Of a DNA stretch of 64,000 bases, positions 1 to 7,847 are shown in pieces. The notes under the pieces were generated by a model that had not been told where the DNA came from, did not search any database, and saw nothing but the letters and a program-made list of their open reading frames with translations. This stretch comes from an uncultured Parolsenella sp. GTDB lineage: Bacteria; Actinomycetota; Coriobacteriia; Coriobacteriales; Atopobiaceae. The stretch lies in contig NZ_CAKUIH010000001.1 in assembly GCF_934660935.1 (NCBI RefSeq), positions 1-64,000 of the forward strand, given 5' to 3'. Within the stretch, counting starts at the first letter, position 1. Each line of letters opens with the position of its first letter. The position numbers were made by a program, and so were the translations under genes.

Positions 1-17
1 GATTGGAGGTACGTGTT

Positions 18-758
18 ATGGCAATCATCCTCATAGCTGTTGGCGTCGTCAGCGTCGCCTATGGTGCCGCGATGGGCGTTCTGTATCCCGCCCGCGGGTT
101 CTTCCTTGCGTGGATAGTCGTGGGCGCGGCGCTTCTTGCTGCAGGATGGGCGCATCGAACAGGTGCCTGGCAAGCGCTCCCCGTATGGACCCGCCGGATT
201 GCCGTTGCCGTGATGACGCTGGTTGCGTGCGGTATTTTTGCAGGTTGCGCGCTCATCATGAGCGCGGCCGTCTCTACTTCGCCGGCAAGCCTAGACTACA
301 TCGTCGTCCTCGGGGCGAATCTCAACGCGGATGGCTCTCCCAAGGAGACGCTTCGCTATCGCTTGGATGAGGCGGCGGCTTATCTGGAGCGGAACCCGGA
401 GACCGCGTGCATCGTCTCCGGCGGCCAGGGTCCTGACGAACCATGCAGCGAGGCGGAGGCGATGGCCCGCTACCTTGAGGTCACTGGCGTAGATGCTTCG
501 CGCATTCTGCTTGAGGACCGTTCGACCACCACGGCCGAGAACCTGCGCTTTTCCGCGGCGCTCCTCGATTCCCCGGACGCCTCCGTGGGCGTCGTCACGA
601 ATGACTTCCACGTGCTGCGAGCCACCCGCATCGCGCGCCGCCAGGGACTGAGCAACGTCTATGGCATTTCAGCGCCCACAAACCCCCTCTACCTGCCGCA
701 AGCCTGCGTTCGCGAGTGCGTGGCGCTTGCGAAGGACGCCATGGTCGGAAATCTCTAG
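18..758 (+). CDS. YdcF/SanA-like DUF218 membrane protein
   Basis: A 246-residue protein with two or three hydrophobic N-terminal segments (about residues 1-90) followed by a DUF218 domain. The domain opens with YIVVLGANL and carries the conserved IVSGGQG and TTTAEN motifs, as in the ElyC/SanA/YdcF family. These proteins are linked to envelope and peptidoglycan homeostasis; the reaction is not established. The ATG at 18 is chosen because GGAGG at 5-9 lies eight bases upstream; an in-frame TTG at 3 lies before that site. The next gene starts 12 bases after the stop. Any upstream part of an operon is outside the window. Confidence 0.8.
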   Translation: MAIILIAVGVVSVAYGAAMGVLYPARGFFLAWIVVGAALLAAGWAHRTGAWQALPVWTRRIAVAVMTLVACGIFAGCALIMSAAVSTSPASLDYIVVLGANLNADGSPKETLRYRLDEAAAYLERNPETACIVSGGQGPDEPCSEAEAMARYLEVTGVDASRILLEDRSTTTAENLRFSAALLDSPDASVGVVTNDFHVLRATRIARRQGLSNVYGISAPTNPLYLPQACVRECVALAKDAMVGNL

Positions 759-770
759 TCGGAGGCTGCC

Positions 771-1604
771 ATGATCGACAAGCACCTGACCGGGGGTGCC
801 AAGCCCGACGTTACGCCTGGTTCGCATCAGCCTGCTGTCGCGCCATTCGACACGCCTCACACCTCTGACGAGCCCTTCGATGTCACGTATCACAAGGGCC
901 CGGTCATCCTGCGAGGAGACCTCATCCCCGAGCGAAGCACGACGGAGGAACTCCTCAACTCCGAGGATTCGACCGAGTGGCTCCACATGGATCCCTGGCG
1001 CGTCCTTCGCATCCAGTCCGAATTCGTCGATGGCTTTGGCGCCTTGGCCGACCTCGGCCCCGCCATCTCCTGCTTTGGCTCGGCTCGTATCAAGCGCGAT
1101 GACCCGATGTATGCCGCGGCGCGCCGTGCGGGAAGGCTTCTCGCCCAGCGTGGCTTCGCCGTCATCACGGGTGGCGGTCCCGGCATCATGGAGGCAGCAA
1201 ACAGGGGAGCGGCGAGCGCGCGTGGCAAGTCTGTGGGCCTCGGCATCGAGCTTCCACATGAGGAGGGTATGAACCGCTGGGTCAACCTCGGCATGACGTT
1301 CAGGTACTTCTTCGTGCGCAAGACCATGTTCGTCAAGTACTCGAGCGGAGCGATCGTGTTTCCGGGTGGATTCGGCACGCTCGACGAGGGCTTCGAGTTA
1401 CTCACCCTCATTCAGACGCACAAGGTCAAGAGCATACCGGTCGTCATGTTTGGCTCGGATTACTGGCGCGGCCTCTTCGATTGGATCGAAGGCCCCGTGA
1501 TGGACGCGGGCATGATTTCTCCGCTCGATCCTGAGCTCGTGAAAGTCACGGATGACGTGGACGAGGCGGTCGAAATCGTTACGTGCGGCCGCTCGCTCGT
1601 GTAA
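771..1604 (+). CDS. LOG family protein (TIGR00730, lysine decarboxylase-like fold)
   Basis: A 277-residue protein with the Rossmann-type LOG fold. The GGGPGIMEAANRGA motif and the diagnostic PGGFGTLDEGFE motif are both intact. Characterised relatives are nucleotide 5'-monophosphate phosphoribohydrolases that release the base from cytokinin-type or ordinary nucleotides; older databases call them lysine decarboxylases, which is wrong for this family. About 75 N-terminal residues precede the core, so it belongs to the longer bacterial subgroup. GGAGG at 761-765 gives a good ribosome site. Role in this organism is inferred as nucleotide salvage or housekeeping. Confidence 0.85.
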   Translation: MIDKHLTGGAKPDVTPGSHQPAVAPFDTPHTSDEPFDVTYHKGPVILRGDLIPERSTTEELLNSEDSTEWLHMDPWRVLRIQSEFVDGFGALADLGPAISCFGSARIKRDDPMYAAARRAGRLLAQRGFAVITGGGPGIMEAANRGAASARGKSVGLGIELPHEEGMNRWVNLGMTFRYFFVRKTMFVKYSSGAIVFPGGFGTLDEGFELLTLIQTHKVKSIPVVMFGSDYWRGLFDWIEGPVMDAGMISPLDPELVKVTDDVDEAVEIVTCGRSLV

Positions 1605-1630
1605 GCTGTGTCACTGAAACGTAGGATAAT

Positions 1631-1658
1631 CGCCGGAACGCCGGAACGCCGGAACGCC
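1631..1658. repeat. 8-bp tandem repeat upstream of luxS
   Basis: CGCCGGAA is repeated three times in direct succession, followed by a partial fourth unit (CGCC). It ends about 35 bases before the luxS start, inside the probable 5' leader. Short in-phase repeats of this kind can vary in number by slippage. Confidence 0.8.
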
Positions 1659-1692
1659 GCCTGTCGAGGGTGACGTGGGAAAGGACAGTCAC

Positions 1693-2184
1693 ATGGAGCG
1701 CATCGCGAGCTTCTCCGTCAACCACCTTCTGCTCGAGCCGGGCATCTACGTGAGCCGCATTGACCGCGACCCTGTGAGCGGCATGGCGGTCACCACGTTC
1801 GACCTGCGCCTCACCGCCCCCAATGACGAGCCCGTCATGAACACGGCGGAGTGCCACACCATCGAGCACCTGGGCGCGACCTTCCTGCGCAACCATGCCG
1901 AGTGGGCCCCGCGTGTCGTCTACTTTGGCCCGATGGGCTGCCGCACGGGCTTCTACCTCGTGGTCTTTGGCGAGGTCTCCTCCGAGGAGATCCTGCCGCT
2001 CGTCCGCGAGATGTTCGAGTTCGTCCGCGAATTCGAGGGCGAGATCCCGGGTGCCAGGCCCGAGGAGTGCGGCAACTATCTCGACCAGAACCTCGGCATG
2101 GCCAAGTGGCTCGCCGCGCGCTACCTCGAGCGCGACCTCGACGGCATTGACGAGGCGCACCTCAACTACCCCTCGGGTGAGTAG
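1693..2184 (+). CDS. luxS: S-ribosylhomocysteine lyase LuxS
   Basis: Cleaves S-ribosylhomocysteine to homocysteine and DPD (the AI-2 precursor) in the activated methyl cycle. The metal ligands are visible as HTIEH (His55, His59) and Cys126 in PEECGNYL, and the catalytic cysteine is Cys83 in MGCRTGFY; these match the numbering of characterised LuxS enzymes closely. At 163 residues it is full length. The ATG at 1693 is preferred over an in-frame GTG at 1675 because AAGGA at 1681-1685 sits seven bases before it and the protein then starts at the usual family position. No mtnN or methyl-cycle partner lies next to it. Confidence 0.96.
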   Translation: MERIASFSVNHLLLEPGIYVSRIDRDPVSGMAVTTFDLRLTAPNDEPVMNTAECHTIEHLGATFLRNHAEWAPRVVYFGPMGCRTGFYLVVFGEVSSEEILPLVREMFEFVREFEGEIPGARPEECGNYLDQNLGMAKWLAARYLERDLDGIDEAHLNYPSGE

Positions 2185-2202
2185 CCTGGGTTCGAGATAA
2201 TC

Positions 2203-2709
2203 GTGGCTGATTACCAGCACATAGATCATGGCTTCGAGCCTGTCTATGACGAAAGCTCCCGAGTCCTTGTGCTCGGGAGCTTTCCTAGCGTGCTGTCGCG
2301 CGCGAATGACTTCTACTACGGTAACCCGCAGAACCGCTTCTGGCGCGTCATGGCCGCTTGCCTGGGTGAGCCCACGCCCACGTCCATCGCCGAGAAGCGT
2401 GGGATGCTGCTTGCGCATGGCATCGCCCTCTGGGACGTCATCGCCAGCTGCGACATTCGTGGCTCGAGCGACGCGAGCATCAAGAACGTCGTGCCCGTCG
2501 ACGTCGCGCGCGTCACGTCCGCGGTGCCCATCGAAGCCATCCTGTGCAGCGGCGCGACGTCGGGGCGGCTTTACCATCGGTACCTCGAGGCCATAGCCGG
2601 CCGCGCCGCCGTCGTGATGCCCTCGACCAGCCCGGCAAACGCCGCATGGTCGCTCGATCGTCTCACAGGGCGTTGGGCCGAGGAGCTAGCGGCGCTTGGC
2701 GTTTGCTAG
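2203..2709 (+). CDS. DNA-deoxyinosine / mismatch glycosylase, UDG superfamily
   Basis: A 168-residue uracil-DNA-glycosylase-fold protein of the deoxyinosine (hypoxanthine) glycosylase group. The motif-1 region reads VLGSFPS, followed by YYGNPQNRFW, and a C-terminal VMPSTSPAN loop corresponds to the DNA-intercalating motif 2. The role is base-excision repair of deaminated adenine. The start is a GTG at 2203, 18 bases after the luxS stop, so it may be co-transcribed with luxS. Its last four bases overlap the end of a convergent minus-strand gene. Confidence 0.85.
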   Translation: MADYQHIDHGFEPVYDESSRVLVLGSFPSVLSRANDFYYGNPQNRFWRVMAACLGEPTPTSIAEKRGMLLAHGIALWDVIASCDIRGSSDASIKNVVPVDVARVTSAVPIEAILCSGATSGRLYHRYLEAIAGRAAVVMPSTSPANAAWSLDRLTGRWAEELAALGVC

Positions 2710-2984
2710 CGGCCCTCCTCCCGCTCGACGATACGCGCCTCGAACACGTTGATCGTGTCGACGTCAGGGCAGCAGAAGCGCGCGCATCCCGGCTCGTTGC
2801 CGGGAACGGAACCGCCGTAGCGCAGGATGTCTACGTAGGGAAACGCGACGTGGGCGGCCATGGGGCAGAGCTTGCCTCGCTCGGTGTCGAAGTCCCAGGT
2901 GTCGCCGGGCTTATGCCCGTGGTGGCAGGGGTGGGCGCCGATGCGCTCCGTAAGCGTTATCTGGATGCGGGGCCTGCGAGCCAT
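2706..2984 (-). CDS. TIGR04076 family small cysteine-rich protein
   Basis: A 92-residue protein matching the TIGR04076 pattern: an ITLTERIG N-terminus, a CHHGHKPGD motif, a LCP motif near residue 40, a central hydrophobic stretch ending in LRYGG, and a late CCPD motif. Function is unknown. The cysteine and histidine spacing suggests metal binding, which is inference. An AGGAGG site lies just upstream of the ATG. It follows the pyridoxamine kinase gene by 36 bases on the same strand and is probably the last gene of that operon. Confidence 0.8.
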   Translation of the reverse strand: MARRPRIQITLTERIGAHPCHHGHKPGDTWDFDTERGKLCPMAAHVAFPYVDILRYGGSVPGNEPGCARFCCPDVDTINVFEARIVEREEGR

Positions 2985-3020
2985 GGGCTCCTCCTCGGGG
3001 TTGTTGGCGTGTGAGTGCTC

Positions 3021-3884
3021 CTAGGCGTGGCCGACCTCGGCAATGCGGTCGAGGTAAAGTTCGATGGGTATGCCCTTGAACTTGTCCTCGTTGTGCTTGC
3101 ACCTGACGAGAAGGTCACGGACGACGTCCATCGCTCGCCGGGTCGACTCGACAAGCCCCGTGCCACCAAGCATGTCGGCGATGAGGACGGCGGAAAAGAT
3201 ATCGCCCGTGCCGGGGAAGCGTACGGGCACCTCGTCATAGGGGAGAACCACGAGCTCGCTGCCTGCGCCCTCGCTTACGAGCGTGGTGTGCTCGCCATCC
3301 ACGGCGCAGCTCGTGACAATGACCTTGGCGGCGCCCAGCTCGTGCATCCCGGCGACGAGCTCCTCGGCCTCCGAGTGTGTCAGGCACCTCGCCCCCGGAA
3401 CAGTTCTCTCGCGGAAGAGGCCTGTCAGGAAGGCCGCCTCGGTGAAGTTGGGCATGACGACGTCCGCGCTGCCGCACATCTCGCGCATGAAGCCAACGGT
3501 CGCCTCGGTCACGCCGTTATAGAGCGCACCCTCGTCGCCCATGATCGGGTCGACGAAGACGGTGGCTCCCGTCTCGTGTCGCGCGCGGCAGAAGTCTGCG
3601 ACGAGCTTCGTCTGCTCCTCGCTCACCAAAAAGCCCGTCGCCACGGCGTCGAATTCAAAGCCGAGCTTCTCCCAAGCGTCCATGGCCCCGCGCATGTAGC
3701 CCGTGGTCTCGAGAATGTCGAAGGTGCCGTAGTCGAGCGTGTTGGAGACGAGCGCCGTGGGCAGGTTGAACACCTGATGGTGCGCGGAGGACAGGATGGG
3801 GATCATGGCGGCGAGGGCGACCTTGCCGTAGCCGGCCATATCGTTGACGAGCAGGATGCGCTTGGAATTGGCGTTGTCTGCCAT
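3021..3884 (-). CDS. pyridoxamine/pyridoxal kinase (ThiD/PfkB superfamily)
   Basis: A 287-residue kinase expected to phosphorylate B6 vitamers to give PLP or PMP. The N-terminal NDMAGYGKVAL segment, the VDPIMGDEG motif and the anion-hole/catalytic GTGD motif (FPGTGDIFSAVL) match the PdxY/PdxK-type group. AAGGAG precedes the ATG by six bases. The gene is the middle member of a minus-strand set: cysteine hydrolase, this kinase, TIGR04076 protein. Together with a nicotinamidase-like hydrolase, the set suggests cofactor salvage, but that link is inference. Confidence 0.88.
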   Translation of the reverse strand: MADNANSKRILLVNDMAGYGKVALAAMIPILSSAHHQVFNLPTALVSNTLDYGTFDILETTGYMRGAMDAWEKLGFEFDAVATGFLVSEEQTKLVADFCRARHETGATVFVDPIMGDEGALYNGVTEATVGFMREMCGSADVVMPNFTEAAFLTGLFRERTVPGARCLTHSEAEELVAGMHELGAAKVIVTSCAVDGEHTTLVSEGAGSELVVLPYDEVPVRFPGTGDIFSAVLIADMLGGTGLVESTRRAMDVVRDLLVRCKHNEDKFKGIPIELYLDRIAEVGHA

Positions 3885-3946
3885 GGGGGCTCCTTGGGTC
3901 TTGGGCTGTCATGCTTCGTCGTGGGGCGTTTGCGCGGAGTGGGTGA

Positions 3947-4486
3947 TTACCCCTCGATGAGGTCGATCTGACACATGCGCATGGTGGCGAGGGCCGCCTC
4001 GTGGGTCTCCGGCGTGACGCCAGCGCAGAGTTTCGGGTTGACACGGACGGGAACCTCGGGCATGAACGCCTTGATAAGCAGGGCGTTGCTCACGACGCAG
4101 ATGTCCGTGCAGAGGCCGCAGAGCTCGATCGAGGCCACTTTGCCGCCGTGGGCATTCTTGTCGAGGAGCCAGGAGGCGAGCGCGGTGGAGCCAAAGGTGC
4201 GCTTCTCGAAGACCTCCGCGTTGCGGGCGCGGCGGACGAGGTCACAGGCGGGGGTGAGCTTCCAGCCTGGCGTCCCCTTGATGCAGTGGGGGACGGGGAG
4301 GTGCTTGCCCTCCTGTGTTTCGAGGTAGTCGTCGCGGTGGGTGTCATAGGTGAAGACGACGGTTCCCTCGAACGCGCGGGCGTGCTCTGCGACATCGTTC
4401 ACGATCGCCGCCGCCTCGGGCGTGCCGAGGGAGCCGTCCACGAAGTCATTCTGCATGTCGATGACGAGCAAGTAGTCGCGAGCCAT
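3947..4486 (-). CDS. cysteine hydrolase, nicotinamidase/isochorismatase family
   Basis: A 179-residue enzyme with the full catalytic triad of the family: Asp in DMQNDF, Lys in HCIKGTPGW and Cys in ELCGLCTDICVV. The closest described activity is nicotinamide to nicotinate, feeding NAD salvage, but family substrates vary widely, so the substrate is inferred. I chose the ATG at 4486 because it has an upstream AGGAG and begins directly at the family N-terminus (MARDYLLVIDMQNDF). An open frame extends 37 codons further upstream without family similarity. It is the first gene of a three-gene minus-strand operon. Confidence 0.88.
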   Translation of the reverse strand: MARDYLLVIDMQNDFVDGSLGTPEAAAIVNDVAEHARAFEGTVVFTYDTHRDDYLETQEGKHLPVPHCIKGTPGWKLTPACDLVRRARNAEVFEKRTFGSTALASWLLDKNAHGGKVASIELCGLCTDICVVSNALLIKAFMPEVPVRVNPKLCAGVTPETHEAALATMRMCQIDLIEG

Positions 4487-4624
4487 TGCATCTCCTATCG
4501 GTGATGGTGCGGGGCGCATGCAAATGTGCACTTCCGGCTGTGCATTTAAACAAGGATAACGCAGGCGAAACCTAAGAAAAGAGTGGGCGAGAGACACATG
4601 CTAAGGATTTCGTGTGGCAGGGGC

Positions 4625-4649
4625 ACTTGACGCGTTATAGTAGTCAAGT
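4625..4649. promoter_or_regulatory. inverted repeat upstream of ackA
   Basis: Perfect 7-base arms ACTTGAC (4625-4631) and GTCAAGT (4643-4649) are separated by 11 bases, in the 240-base gap between the divergent cysteine hydrolase and ackA genes. It is placed like an operator. The regulator is not known. No other gene is seen in this gap. Confidence 0.5.
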
Positions 4650-4726
4650 TGGAAATCCGCGCGAGCGACTTGCATCGCGCAAAGGCACGGCGCTAACGGG
4701 CGCTTCGTCATGGGGAAGGATCGTAC

Positions 4727-5896
4727 ATGAACGTTCTCGTCATCAACGCAGGCAGCTCCTCGCTTAAGTACCAGCTGCTCGACGTCGACACTCGCGAGGT
4801 CTACGCCAAGGGCAACTGCGAGCGCATCGGCATCGAGGGCTCCTTCATCGGCCACTCCGAGATGGGCGGCAGCAAGCAGCAGCTCGACGTTGCCCTGCCT
4901 GATCACAAGACGGCCATCAAGCACGTCTTCGAGATTCTCGAGAGCGTTGACAAGCCCATCGACGGCATCGGCCACCGCGTCGTTCAGGGTGGTTGGTACT
5001 TCCCCGAGTCCAAGGTCGTCACCGACGAGACCCTCGCCTGGGTCCGCGAGGTCGCCCCGCTCGCCCCGCTCCACAACTACGCCGAGGCTGACGTCATCGA
5101 GATCTGCCGCGAGATGTTCCCGGAGATCGGCAACGTCATCGTCGCTGACACCTCCTTCCACTACAACATGCCCGCCGAGGCCCACAACTACGCCCTCCCG
5201 AAGGACGTCGTCGACAGCCTGCACATCCGCAAGTACGGCGCCCACGGCACCAGCCACCGCTTCATCTGGCGCACCGTCGACGAGGTCTCCAACCACACCG
5301 CTCACAAGGTCGTGAGCTGCCACCTCGGTTCCGGTGCCTCCCTCTGCGCCATCAAGGACGGCCAGTGCATGGACACCACCATGGGCCTCACCCCGCTCGA
5401 CGGCCTCATCATGGGCACCCGCTGCGGCACCGTTGACCCGGCCACCGTCTTCTACCTCTCCCGCGAGGGCCACTACTCCATCGACGAGATCGACACGATG
5501 ATGAACAAGCAGTCTGGCCTCGCCGCCATCTCCGGCGTCTCTAGTGACTGCCGCGACATCGAGGCCGGTGCCGCCGAGGGCAACGAGCGCTGCCAGATGG
5601 CCATCGACATGTGGAGCTACCGCGTCGCCTCCCAGTTCGCCACCATGGTCCAGGCCATGAACGGCGTTGATACCATGGTCTTCACCGCTGGGGTTGGCGA
5701 GAACTCCGCTCACATGCGCAAGGAGGTCGTGAACCGCCTCGCTTGGATGGGCGTCAAGATCGATGACGACAAGAACGCCGTCCGCAGCGACGACCCGCGT
5801 GAGATCTCCACGCCGGATTCCAGCCTGCACGTCTGGGTCATCCCGACCAACGAGGAGCTCATGATCGCCCTCGACGTCAAGGCGCTCCTGGGCTAA
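4727..5896 (+). CDS. ackA: acetate kinase
   Basis: Converts acetyl phosphate and ADP to acetate and ATP, the ATP-yielding last step of acetate fermentation. The 389 residues are family length. The N-terminal VLVINAGSSSLKYQL motif, the HLGSGASLCAI phosphate-binding segment and the late FTAGVGENS motif are all present. GGAAGGA precedes the ATG. Codon use is very strongly biased to C-ending codons, more than in most neighbours, which suggests high expression. Unlike most bacteria, pta is not adjacent: it lies about 18 kb away on the other strand. Confidence 0.97.
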   Translation: MNVLVINAGSSSLKYQLLDVDTREVYAKGNCERIGIEGSFIGHSEMGGSKQQLDVALPDHKTAIKHVFEILESVDKPIDGIGHRVVQGGWYFPESKVVTDETLAWVREVAPLAPLHNYAEADVIEICREMFPEIGNVIVADTSFHYNMPAEAHNYALPKDVVDSLHIRKYGAHGTSHRFIWRTVDEVSNHTAHKVVSCHLGSGASLCAIKDGQCMDTTMGLTPLDGLIMGTRCGTVDPATVFYLSREGHYSIDEIDTMMNKQSGLAAISGVSSDCRDIEAGAAEGNERCQMAIDMWSYRVASQFATMVQAMNGVDTMVFTAGVGENSAHMRKEVVNRLAWMGVKIDDDKNAVRSDDPREISTPDSSLHVWVIPTNEELMIALDVKALLG

Positions 5897-5925
5897 GGTT
5901 CGCATCACATAGGCTGCTTTAGCTG

Positions 5926-5966
5926 GGCGGCGGCGAGCATGGTGCTCGTCGTCGCCTTCTTTGTTT
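5926..5966 (+). terminator. rho-independent terminator of ackA
   Basis: Stem GGCGGCGGCGAGCA (5926-5939) pairs with 5943-5956 through 14 pairs including two G-U, closed by a TGG loop and followed by TTCTTTGTTT. It sits 30 bases after the ackA stop. Confidence 0.85.
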
Positions 5967-5974
5967 CAACCCAA

Positions 5975-6003
5975 TTACACCATTCTTTAGTAGGATTTAT
6001 AAA
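5975..6003 (+). promoter_or_regulatory. promoter of the amino-acid ABC operon
   Basis: TTACAC (5975-5980) and TATAAA (5998-6003) are separated by 17 bases. An inverted repeat ACCCAATT (5969-5976) / AATTGGGT (6012-6019) brackets this promoter, which is a plausible repressor arrangement. The gene start is at 6086. Confidence 0.6.
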
Positions 6004-6085
6004 GTCATGGAAATTGGGTAAAGTATGCGCAACATCCCAACCAGTACACTAATTATGGGATTCAAGTCATAGGGAAGGATAATCC

Positions 6086-7069
6086 ATGAGCAAGAACACC
6101 TTCAGCAGGCGTCAGTTCATCACCCTTGGCCTCGGCGTTATGGGCGGTACGGCGCTCTTCGGCCTCGCTGGCTGCTCTGATGGCCCGTCTGCCACGTCCG
6201 GCGCCGCCGCTACCGCTGCCGCTGCGGATACTTCCGCCACGGGCATCGACAAGGACGCCTTCAACGGGCTTGTCGCCTCGATCGAGCCCGCCGCTGATGA
6301 CGTTATCGCCGCCAACCCCTGGGCCTCCGCGATTAAGTCTGCCGGCACGTTCCGCCTGGGTGCCACCCGCACCTCGACGATCTTCTCCCAGCTCGATGAG
6401 CAGGACAACAAGGTCTACGGCTTCGACGCCGGTATCTACCTCGGTCTCATCCGCTATATCCTCGGCGACGAGAACAGCTATGAGTACACGCAGGTCACCT
6501 CTGACACGCGCGAGTCCGTCCTCCAGAATGACACGGTCGACGCCGTCTTCGCCAGCTACACCATCACGGACAAGCGTAAGCAGGTCATTTCCTTCGCCGG
6601 CCCGTACATGACCACCCAGTACGCCATCCTCGTGCTCGATGGCAACACCGACATCAACTCTGTCGATGACCTCGCCGGCAAGAAGGTCGCCGTCCAGTCC
6701 GGCTCCACCGGCCCCGAGGTTGTGGGCAAGTTCGCCCCCGAGGCGGAGATCCAAGAGTTCTCGAAGGATGACGAGTGCCGTGCCGCCCTCGAGCAGGGCC
6801 GCGTCGACGCCTATGTCGTCGACAACACCCTCCAGATGGGTAGCGTCATCAAGAACCCGGGCAAGTACCGCATCGCCGGTGAGCCGTTTGGCCCCGAGGA
6901 GTACCTCGGCATCGGCGTCCAGCTCGACAACACCGACGCTGTCAACTTCATCAACGACTTCCTGAGGAAGTTCGAGGACGACGGCAAGTGGGCCGAGCTC
7001 TACAAGATCGTCTTCGCCGACCGCTGCGGCATCGAGACGATTCCCGAGCCGCCGGCGCTCGGCGCCTAG
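6086..7069 (+). CDS. amino-acid (glutamate-type) ABC transporter substrate-binding lipoprotein
   Basis: A 327-residue extracellular binding protein of the family 3 (PBPb) type. The N-terminus carries a twin-arginine motif (SRRQF) and a lipobox LAGC at about residue 30, so it should be exported folded by Tat and then lipidated. The mature part shows the family 3 features FRLGATRT, YGFDAGIYLGL and the hinge KKVAVQSGST. The cysteine-proximal linker is rich in Ala, Ser and Thr. It opens a five-gene unit with two permeases, an ATPase and a glutamyl-amide hydrolase. Glutamate or a related polar amino acid is the likely ligand, by family and neighbours. Confidence 0.88.
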   Translation: MSKNTFSRRQFITLGLGVMGGTALFGLAGCSDGPSATSGAAATAAAADTSATGIDKDAFNGLVASIEPAADDVIAANPWASAIKSAGTFRLGATRTSTIFSQLDEQDNKVYGFDAGIYLGLIRYILGDENSYEYTQVTSDTRESVLQNDTVDAVFASYTITDKRKQVISFAGPYMTTQYAILVLDGNTDINSVDDLAGKKVAVQSGSTGPEVVGKFAPEAEIQEFSKDDECRAALEQGRVDAYVVDNTLQMGSVIKNPGKYRIAGEPFGPEEYLGIGVQLDNTDAVNFINDFLRKFEDDGKWAELYKIVFADRCGIETIPEPPALGA

Positions 7070-7079
7070 GTTGTCGCTT

Positions 7080-7168
7080 GGGGCGCCCGTTCGAGTAGGT
7101 TGCGCCCCGCGCCCTCGGCAAGTTCTTAGATAGTTCGGGGCCCTCCGTCCGTTTGGGCGGCGGGCCCC
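7080..7168 (+). other. two tandem stem-loops between binding protein and permease genes
   Basis: GGGGCGC (7080-7086) pairs with GCGCCCC (7102-7108), and GGGGCCC (7137-7143) pairs with GGGCCCC (7162-7168). Neither has a U-run. Such intercistronic hairpins commonly keep the binding-protein mRNA segment more abundant than the permease segment; that role is inferred here. Confidence 0.6.
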
Positions 7169-7187
7169 TTCCCTGTAAGGAGGTACG

Positions 7188-7847
7188 ATGGGGCTTCCAG
7201 AGCTAATCTCCGGATACGGGCCTCTGTACCTGACGGCGCTTCTGACGACGTGGCGGCTCACGCTCGTCTCCTTTGCGCTCGTCATGGTCTTTTCCGTGCT
7301 CGTAACCGTCATGCGCGTCTCGCCGTTCAAGCCGCTGCGCTTGCTCGGCGATCTCTACGTGCAGATCTTCCGTAACATCCCGGGAGCGGTTCTGCTGCTC
7401 ATCGTGGTGTACGCGCTCCCTCACCTGAAGCTTCTGCTCGACTACGAGCCGAGCGTCATCCTCGCGACCGTTCTTCTCGGCACGGCGTTTGGCTCTGAGA
7501 ACTTCATGTCGGGCATCAACACCATCGGTGTCGGGCAGATTGAGGCGGCGCGCTCCATCGGTCTCTCGTTTGGTCAGATTCTGCGCAAGATCGTCATTCC
7601 CCAGGCTCTGCGTTCCACCGTGCTTCCCATGACGAACCTCTTCATCGCCGTCATGCTCACCACGGCGCTCGGATCCCAGGTGCCCATGACGCCGCAGGAG
7701 CTTACGGGCGTGGTCACCTACATCAACACTCGTGAGTCCGCGGGCATCGTGACGTTCTTCGTCTCTGCCGCCGGCTACATCTCGACCGCTTTGGTGGCGG
7801 GCTTCGTTGGCAATGCCATCGATAAGAAGGTCAGGGTGATCCGATGA
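7188..7847 (+). CDS. amino-acid ABC transporter permease
   Basis: A 219-residue inner-membrane permease of the HisM/GlnP group with about five hydrophobic segments. The cytoplasmic EAA-type loop is visible as IEAARSIGLSFGQILRKIV followed by IPQALR, where the ATPase docks. TAAGGAGG lies directly upstream of the ATG. Its end overlaps the next permease by four bases (ATGA), so the two are translationally coupled and should form a heterodimeric channel. Confidence 0.9.
   Translation: MGLPELISGYGPLYLTALLTTWRLTLVSFALVMVFSVLVTVMRVSPFKPLRLLGDLYVQIFRNIPGAVLLLIVVYALPHLKLLLDYEPSVILATVLLGTAFGSENFMSGINTIGVGQIEAARSIGLSFGQILRKIVIPQALRSTVLPMTNLFIAVMLTTALGSQVPMTPQELTGVVTYINTRESAGIVTFFVSAAGYISTALVAGFVGNAIDKKVRVIR

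Noticed and set aside
771..1604. Lysine decarboxylase annotation
   Set aside because: The PGGxGTxxE motif marks the LOG phosphoribohydrolase family; there is no PLP-binding lysine decarboxylase domain.
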